From Hedera helix (Eukaryota; Streptophyta; Magnoliopsida; Apiales; Araliaceae): a stretch of 64,000 nt of DNA. A program made the position numbers and the translations under genes. Shown piece by piece: positions 56,501-64,000 of the stretch. Location: the NCBI GenBank assembly GCA_947179155.2, contig OX359280.1, positions 38,032,055-38,096,054 on the forward strand, in the 5' to 3' direction. The notes beneath the pieces were generated by a model. That model saw only the letters and a program-made list of their open reading frames with translations, was not told the DNA's origin and made no database searches. Each line of letters starts with the position of its first letter. Within the stretch, counting starts at the first letter, position 1.

Positions 56501-58180
56501 CCATAAACATTTGTAACTAAAGTCATCAGATCGAAAATATTCTCCACAAATTAAGACGTGGTTCTACCATGAGTATTTGTTTCTCTACTATCATCCACAA
56601 CTGATTGGATTCCAACGGAGTAGCCATGATTACATACTAAAACTGTTTCCTTACTTATACACCTGGCTCAATGCAAAGAAATTCTTCAGACAGCTAGCTA
56701 AAAAAAATTACCTACTACCCTCCACAACTGGTAGAACAAAGTGTGCCTCACCGTTACTCTTGAACAATTTCGGCAAGTGCTGAACTTTGATCCAGATGAA
56801 ACTCCACACATCACAAGTGGCTTTGTTGACTACTCTGGCTTGCTATACTGAAGTACCGCCATTCACCTGCCAATGAATTTTTTTAGAGTTTTGCTAATAA
56901 GGATGTTTCAACAAGGAATTAAGTGGTACAAATTTAAATATTTAAAGGATAGGTACTCAAGAAAACAATAAAAGCCTTCATGTATCAATTTACATTGGTA
57001 AATATCAAGTTTAAATATTAAAAGGATAGGTACTCAAAAAATAATAAAAGCCTTCATGTATCAATTTACATTGGTAAATATCGATTGCGCCTTGAATACA
57101 GACCTTGAACAATTTTTTTTGAATCACATCCATTCTTGGGAGGCCTAATTCCAACATAAACTGATGGGAAGATCAAAGTAGAGTTTTAGAAAAGGCATAA
57201 ACTTTGCAGATTGATTAGCTCCTTTGAATCAATTGGAACAACAAAAGAAGAAAGAAGAAACAGAAAGAGAGACAAAGACAAGAGTTTGACAAGAGAGAAA
57301 GCTTAGAGAAAGAGAACAAAGAGATGAGAAGCACACTGATCGATCGCCTCTTCTGCTGAAGAGAAGCACTAAAAGGTAATCTACATTTTTTCAAAAAAAA
57401 GAAAACAAATAAAAAAACTTTCTGGGTTCATATCTATAAAATATACCACCTACACACCCCTCCACCCCTAGATTAAAAATCGGGGATGACAAGTGCAGAT
57501 TTAGCCTTGAATAAGGACTGATTATAGAGCATAGGGAACCAGAACACAACACATAGTTAATATATACACGTAATAAATAGTGCTTGCATTACTCATATAG
57601 AGTATTTTTATTTTTTTGGAGTAACAGGTTTGGGCTTATACAAGGACTAATCAGAGCAGAGGGAACAAGACACTAATACATGTAAATAGAGTTTGCATAA
57701 CTCATATAGATTATTATTATTTTTTGGCACACTCGTATAGATATCCACTTAGTAACAAAATCAAAATGGACACCACAACAGCAAAGGAATACTACTGAAC
57801 AAGTTCTGGATGAAACTTATCATTAAAAAAAGACTTGGCCTGAATACCCAACAGAAGCATCTTTCACACATGTTTTTCACTTATAAATATAGGGAAAATG
57901 ACTTATTTCTCAACTAATGTTATGTCAAACGTAGATTGCAACTAACGTGGAACTGTAAGCGACAAAATAGAGAAGTAATATGTGGGTCCCTTCTTTTCCT
58001 CCTATCCAATATATCCACATATGTCGGTAGTATTTAATATCGATATGAATTTGTCATATAGCAACACTTCGTAAATCAAGAGTCCAAAACCATTTGCATG
58101 CATTCACATGAAATTGCAAAGGGGGAAATAAAGTAAAAAGAAAGACGACTGGAAAATAATGCACAAAAATTACCTTAAAG
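56501..58180 (-). other. Possible minus-strand transcript or FDM 3' region, unresolved
   Basis: Just after the FDM stop codon the minus strand has a donor-like CTTTAAG|GTAATTT, suggesting a 3'-UTR intron. Around 57100-57340 the minus strand has a CT-rich leader followed by GGATTAGG-type sequence and an ATG (ATGGATGTGATTC), and an acceptor-like ggcag near 56862. I cannot assemble a coding gene, so this may be a distal 3' UTR or a separate non-coding transcript. Confidence 0.3.
56930..57083. repeat. Tandem duplication, two ~77-bp units
   Basis: The phrase aaaggataggtactcaa followed by ataaaagccttcatgtatca begins at 56944 and 57021. The two units differ by small indels. Non-coding. Confidence 0.85.
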
Positions 58181-61100
58181 TCACCATCTCTTGCGCTTAA
58201 GTGACTTCAAGCTCTTCATGATGTAGCTAATGACTTCCTTCAGTGTTGCTTTCCTTTCTTCTTTGGAATTCCAAAGCTCAGAAACCACATACCTACCACT
58301 TGGATTGTATTCATTCATCTCCAACAAGGCTTTACTCACTGCACCATATATTTCATTTCCCCACTCCTCCTTCAAATTTCTGAGCATTTCATCATCCGGG
58401 TCAATAATCTCCTGCAATATGCAAAATATTCAAGATGTTAATTTCTGACAATTCCTAAAGCATGCAGAACAAGAGAATAACATAAGATTTTGACTAATCC
58501 TAGCCCTCGAGAAATATTGCAAATTTCACCTGGAAGTGCCAAAAAGTTTTCTAATCACAATAATAAGCACAAGGAGAAGTTTCAGTTTACAACCTAACTT
58601 CACTTCATGCATGCCAGAAATGATAGCATGAATACACGCATGCCAGAAATGATAGCATGATTACATGCATGCCAGAAATGACAACATGAATACATGCATG
58701 TCAGAAATGACGACATGAATACATGCAATATACAACTAAAAGCACAGTGAAAACTCTTTAAAAGTCGCTGCAAACATGAATACATGCATGCCAGAAATAA
58801 CACCATGAATAAATACAGTGTATAACTAAAACCAGTGAGAACTCTTCAAAAGTCATTGTAAATTGGCCATACCTGAGAATTTCCTTCAACCGTAATAATT
58901 TTGAATGGATGCCAGTCTGGGTTTTTCATTTTATCTTGCCATAGGGAGCACAGCTCCAAGGCCTTGATGTCAGCTTCATCACGTGGAAACCTTTCTTTGC
59001 ATGTTTGCTGAAAGGGTTTCATATCAATTTCTCCCATTCTCTTAATGCTGATATTAGTGCGTGGGCCGCTCAACATTTCGCTCAAGCCCTGTCAATGATG
59101 ATGTCAGCTTGAAGAATATATTACCAAGCAGAAGAGTAGTCAGAGGGCTGATATAAAGGTAATACTCATAGCTCGCCTGCAATATAGTTATGTCAATCAA
59201 ACAATCTAGGTAAATTAATCAACTATTTCCACTAGATAATATCTCCATTATCAGATTAAGATGCTTTTTTTTGATAGCCCACTACCACTTCAATTTTCCC
59301 TTTATAATTTTAAAAAATAATTTTTCATACAATTATAGTTATGTGACTTGTGTCTCCATCAAAGGATACTATTTTAAGTAACTAATATCTCCAGAGTGCT
59401 TTTTTTTCTTATAGCCAACTACTAGCATCAGTTTTATTTTTAGACTTGAGTCATTTTTCCATTTTTCTACCATTGGAGGAAAAATCAAGCTGACAATAGG
59501 CCAACATTAGGCTGCTGATAACAACTTTGGCCATTCAGAACACCTAGAGTGGAGTCATTAATTTATGATTCAACTGTTGCCATACATGCTGTCCAGAATA
59601 AATCCAACTTAAAGTCACATACTACAATTGTAGCACTCATTCCATTACCTCAACATGCCATTTCAAATCACAGAACTAAAAAATGCCATGAGAAAAATGT
59701 CATACCTTAATCAATTTTTTACGGGCTTCCTGCAGCTCGTCATTACTCTGCCGCTCCTTGATAAGAAGAGTTTGATTCAAATTTTCCAGATCACTCATTT
59801 CCTCCATTTTATCTTCTAATTCTTCCTTCATCTCTTTCACCTTGTTTTGAACAGCTGCGTCATCTTCATTTCCTAGATGCTTCATCACTTGTAACTTCCC
59901 TTTCAATTCTTGAATTTCCATCTCCAATTTCTGCTTTGCATCTAGCTGCCTCTCTAACTCCAATATTTTTTTCAGGGCCTCCTCCTTCTCCCTCTGAAAA
60001 TTTGAAGACTAGGTTAACAAAAGCAACAGAGACTGTATAAGCATCAATATAAAGCGGAAATTAATTACAGAACAAGCCAATATATGTGTTCAACGCTTGA
60101 TATGAAGTGATACACCTGTTGCTCCTCTACCAGCCTTAAGACATTTTCATCAGCCTTTTTCTGCTCCATTGAAGCCAGTTGAAGTGAACTGTTTCTCACA
60201 TCATTCTGATAACAAAAATTAATGATCAGGAAGGATCTTAATACATGAAACAATTCTTTCTTTTCTTTTTCCAACCACAGACACGTAATCAGTTAATAGA
60301 ACAAAACAGCTATAAGGCAGACAGATTTATTTACTGATAAAATCGGACTCCCTGACAATATTGTCAATCAATCTAGATCAATGACTCAAAAAGCAAAACT
60401 ATTGGATGCCAAATAAAAGAAAAAGAATAAAATAAACTGAATATGAAATGATCAAAAGCATGCATGACTCTACGTGCATGGTTGTACAAATAAATAAACA
60501 TATATCACCTTATTCTTCTCCTCGTCAAGCTTTTGCCTGTCGCGTTCAGTCAATGCTTCACGTCTGTTAAGTTCCCTACTCCATGAATCAAGCTGTTTTT
60601 TCTTCTTCTCCAACTCCGAATTCAACAACTCTTGTTCAGCTAAAACCCTTTGAATGTGCTCTCGGGAAACACGCTGCATCTTCCTTGTCTCTGAACACGA
60701 AAGAACATTTATACAATTAACTTATCAATAGGAAACCAAAACCCCAATGACTACATCAATAGCATGGTCTATTTGTTGATTATGTGATTTCAGCACGTTA
60801 AGTGTAGATTCAGAACACTTAAAACCAATTACTAGAACTTATTGGGTGATGATCCAACTAAGGAAAGTTAACATACCTTGGCAAGTAAATTGTTTCATAA
60901 ATGCTAAGTTGCTAACATAACACTAGGCATCATCCATATATGGCCACAGGAAAACAGTAATACATGCAAGCAAGACTATGAGCAGTACATACATAGATAA
61001 ATGCATTACAATGAATGAGAGGGAGCAGAACCAAAAATAACCTTCGCAGAAATTAAGGTATAGCCTGTCTTTTTCCTCAAGCATCCGACTCAGAGACAAG

Positions 61101-61942
61101 TTCTTCTCATTGTACATGATCTGCAGATCATCCAAATTTTCATTTTTCTTATCAATCTCATTGGCTAAGTTAGCCACAATGATATTTCTACCCTGTTTTG
61201 CTTCATTGACAAGATCAGAAATTGTTTTCAGATCTCCATTCCTACGAAGATAATCTCCAATTATTCCTTCTGACTCAAAATCCTCAGCCCGTGCAAACCA
61301 ACCATACAAGTGTGATCCGGGAAGACTTTTCTGAGAAACCCAATCCTTCTTACTGTGGTGATCAGTTTCAAATAACTTTTCAAATTCCATTGCATTCTTA
61401 AAGCCAGCCCAATCATTATTGAACTTGACAATAGCTTGTCCAACTTGCTCTTGGCCATCCCAGAATATATTAATTTCTACAGGTTTATACTTAGAGAACC
61501 TGTCCATCAAGTACTCTTCACTACTAACAGCTCTTCCATTCTTTGGATCTTTAAATATATTAACAATAATCCCTGTCCAAGGATTGCAATATAGTTCATT
61601 GCGCTCAGACTGTGGAGCTGCGGGTGCAGGTGCAACCCCACGCTGGGATTGCTCTATCTCATCTGCTAAATCAGTCTCTAAGTACTGTGCTAATGCAAGA
61701 TGATTTGCCTTCTGTTTTGCACTTCTGTTGGAGGACCCTTTACCCGCTCCAGTGGCATGTTGAAGAAGATCTTTGAACTTGTAGTCTTGTTTCTTCTTTC
61801 CAGCACAGAAGGGGCATCTTAGGCTGCCATAGGGTCCTTTCACTTTAAGTTTTCCAGTCCTCAACTGCTCATATGGTTTCTCCTTATATTCAAAGATCTC
61901 TGAATCACTGATGTCCGACTCTTCATCGGAGCTGTAATCCAT
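58181..61942 (-). CDS. FDM: FDM/IDN2-like protein (zf-XS, XS, coiled coil, XH)
   Basis: Six coding exons on the minus strand: 61042-61942, 60509-60690, 60116-60205, 59706-59993, 58873-59088 and 58181-58411. They encode 635 residues, the usual FDM length. The zf-XS zinc finger has C43, C46, H62 and H81. The XS domain (about 117-230, NPWTGIIVNI...LYGWFARAEDF) binds double-stranded RNA with 5' overhangs in characterised members. A long Glu/Lys-rich coiled coil spans about 255-495 and the XH domain about 500-632 (GEIDMKPF, ELCSLWQDKMKNPDWHPFK, NEYNPSGRYVVSELWN). In Arabidopsis, IDN2 and FDM1-5 form complexes that act in RNA-directed DNA methylation with Pol V transcripts. A 5'-UTR intron (61948-63011) precedes the ATG. 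All splice sites are GT/AG. Truncated copies lie about 11-16 kb away. The exact FDM number cannot be assigned. Confidence 0.95.
58611..58726. repeat. Four 29-bp tandem repeats in an FDM intron
   Basis: Units start atgccagaaatga at 58611, 58640, 58669 and 58698 (the last with one change). A longer flanking block is also duplicated nearby (about 58727-58775 and 58810-58860). All lie in the intron between the last two coding exons (58412-58872). Confidence 0.9.
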
Positions 61943-63150
61943 CTAGACTGGATATTAAATAACCAAATATGTACCGTTAGAAACAAGCAAATTTTCTTAG
62001 AATAGACCAAGGAAATGACAAAAAAATTGAAAGAAGAATGTACAAAGAAAAAAGAAGGTAACAAAAACACTCATCACATAAATTTCATTTTGCTTTGTTC
62101 ATTCCTCACAGTTCTGCTCACATGCTTCCAAGTATATAATTATCAAATTTGTTGTCAAATTTTAAACAAGTAAAGGAAAACAAACACATCCCATCTTATC
62201 TCTAGCACCTTCATTCTCTTTTCAACAAAGTTTACTAACACAGGCAAACAACAGAAACAGACTTCATTTCAATTTTCATACCCTTCCAGATTTCCCAGAC
62301 TCAAAATATACAAGCAAAAACTGTTGCTGTTAGAAAGAAATTATGTAATCTCATATTCCTAGAAGCAGTATTAAATATGGTTGTTGAGCTTGCTGTATTC
62401 TATAAGTGTCTTTTGTATTCTCAAAGAGTCTTTAAGTCTTCTTCTAGAGAACTCCACTCCTAGATTAAATAGGATTGTTGTAACCCATGAAGTATGAAGA
62501 AAAGAAGTTTAGCAGTCTGAAGAAAGAAAAAACTATTCTGCAGGAGCAGCAGCAGCTCTGCCTGTTGTACTCAATTTCTTTCTAATGAAAATCTAGTTCA
62601 ATCAATTTCCTTGATAAATTCCTGTTACTGCCCCTTGTGCTTTTATTTGCCCCAACAGTAGCAACAATTCAAAAACAACAATAACATGTTTTCATGCATA
62701 AACTAGTAACAATCGACAATTTCCATTTCATCCATCAATGAACTGCCTTAATGCAAGCCAAGTATATATGCATGCAAATGATTACACAGAAAGGAGGCTA
62801 AAATAACTGAACTGTGAATGTATCCATTAAAATGAATCCAACGAACAGGATTAACAAACAATGCGAGGAATTAAACTAATAATATATTCAGATAATACAA
62901 CAAAATCTAGCCATTTCTCAGAAAGGATTCTACAGCGCAACAGCTAGCAGATTACACAATTTAGGGTTTGAAGAACGCAGAAATTCAAGTAAATTCAACT
63001 TGAACACTTACAATCGTTGAGTTATTAGCAATGGTAACTGCAGTACGTCGATCGGAGATACTCCCGCCGATACACCGGAAAAAACAGTCGGAGCTGAAAA
63101 CCTATAGGATTCTCGGTCGGTCAGTCGGTCGGTCAGTCAGTCTCGCTCTC
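61943..63150 (-). promoter_or_regulatory. FDM 5' untranslated region with a 1064-bp intron
   Basis: On the minus strand a donor GTAAGT at 63011-63006 and an acceptor atatccag ending at 61948 bracket a 5'-UTR intron. The acceptor side leaves a 4-nt leader before the ATG. The first untranslated exon (about 63012-63150) contains short cggt/cagt repeats (63113-63143) and a ctctcc-type stretch. The cap site is not determined. The pseudogene copy A retains the same intron start region. Confidence 0.6.
62328..62657 (+). mobile_element. Solo LTR (copia-type) in the FDM 5'-UTR intron
   Basis: 330 bp beginning TGTTAGAAAG and ending GCCCCAACA, flanked by GTTGC (62323-62327) and GTAGC (62658-62662), a 5-bp target duplication with one change. 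It is missing at the corresponding place in pseudogene copy A. No polymerase sequence remains, so it was left by recombination between two LTRs. Confidence 0.75.
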
Positions 63151-64000
63151 CAGATAAAAATTGTAAAAATGACAAGAGGCTCTAGGAAATGTGCTACGTA
63201 TGTTTGAGGGGTACAAAACGAGCACCGTTAGATTTTGATAGAATGGATGGTAGATATTAAGACGCGAAGACCGAAGAATTTTGGCCCAGTGATATCATTA
63301 ATCCAAGATATCTATGAGATTGGAATCAAACTTGACAAAAAGCCAAGTCTAAACTATAAAGATCAAGAGATTTTCAAGAGTCTCTTCAATTATTTTAAAA
63401 TATTTAAATAGGTAAGTTATTATCTTTAACAGTTTTTCTAATTTTAATTATTAAATCAATAATTTTTTATTTTTTTTTTAGAATTAATAAATTGGCTTTA
63501 TCTTTTTAAAATTCAAAATATTTATTTTGTTTTGGAAGAATCAAAATTATATAAAAAAGACTAAAAATATTTATTTTACTTGATGAGTTTAATGTACAAC
63601 TCATTTTTAAATTAAATATCATTCTTTTTTATTTATTTTGTCTTAATTAAATTGAAAAGACTGATGAAATATAAAATATTAAAGTAATAAATAATACTTT
63701 TCAAATTGTCACGTAGGTTAACAAATTTCAATTTGAAGAGTTTTTTTTGTTACTACTGTTGGAAATGTTTTAAATAAGATTCGTTTATAAAAATATCAAA
63801 TTAACTTATGAAAATATAAATTTTTATATGTAATTGATATTTTTACAAGCTAATTTGATATTTTTACAAGATCAAATGTGATCTACTTGTGAAAATATTA
63901 AATTAGTTTGTGAAAATATTAATTCCCTAAAAAAAATATAAATATATAACAATCAAACACTATATTAAACACTACATCCATTTATATTATTAAAAATAAG
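63151..64000. other. Upstream region of the FDM gene, no further gene seen
   Basis: AT-rich sequence holding the presumed FDM promoter at its left edge. No TATA box could be chosen with confidence. The right end is low-complexity with short repeats of ttgatatttttacaag and its complement-like neighbours (63770-63940). Confidence 0.45.

Noticed and set aside
1..64000. tRNA, rRNA or snRNA genes
   Set aside because: I scanned by eye for tRNA B-box-like GGTTCGA patterns and conserved rRNA phrases and saw none. A covariance-model search would be decisive.

Overview
The window is nuclear DNA of a flowering plant, most likely a eudicot. The genes have introns with GT/AG boundaries, intergenic DNA is very AT-rich, and the mobile DNA is plant-type: a Tekay/Del-like Ty3 chromovirus, Ty1/copia elements, Stowaway- and hAT-like MITEs, and a Helitron. 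I cannot name the species.

Layout. 1-7750 is gene-free and holds several short inverted-repeat elements and local duplications. 7753-26930 is a nested structure. The outer layer is a fold-back (long inverted repeat) element built from about 14 copies of a 19-bp near-palindrome. Into its right arm a Ty3 element inserted, now present as LTR-body-LTR-body-LTR (8730-26589), with one 5-bp target duplication (AACGG) around the whole array. The two bodies carry intact 1444-codon gag-pol frames on the minus strand, and the repeat units differ at only a few bases. 27502-32461 is a complete Ty1/copia element with an intact 1476-codon polyprotein. 33370-34192 is a degraded hAT-like element.

Host genes. 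35279-39617 (+) is a four-exon gamma-glutamyl peptidase-like gene with a perfect 32-bp duplication across its third splice donor. 41083-43121 (-) is a five-exon twin-CX9C (CHCHD2/Mix17-like) mitochondrial protein gene. 58181-61942 (-), with a 5'-UTR exon near 63.0-63.15 kb, is a complete zf-XS/XS/coiled-coil/XH gene of the FACTOR OF DNA METHYLATION (FDM/IDN2) family, which acts in RNA-directed DNA methylation. Between the last two, 44.26-48.4 kb holds two tandem, truncated, decaying copies of the FDM gene, and an exon at 52.26-52.40 kb may be a further relic of its XH end. Solo LTRs lie in the 5'-UTR intron of the live FDM gene and inside one pseudogene copy.

54409-55505 is a non-autonomous Helitron with canonical ends, filled by a ~700-bp compound trinucleotide repeat.

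The three host genes have unrelated roles and show no operon-like organisation. The most notable items are the shared-LTR Ty3 array nested in a fold-back element, the duplicated splice donor, the FDM duplication-and-decay cluster, and the microsatellite-filled Helitron. I found no new biochemical system.
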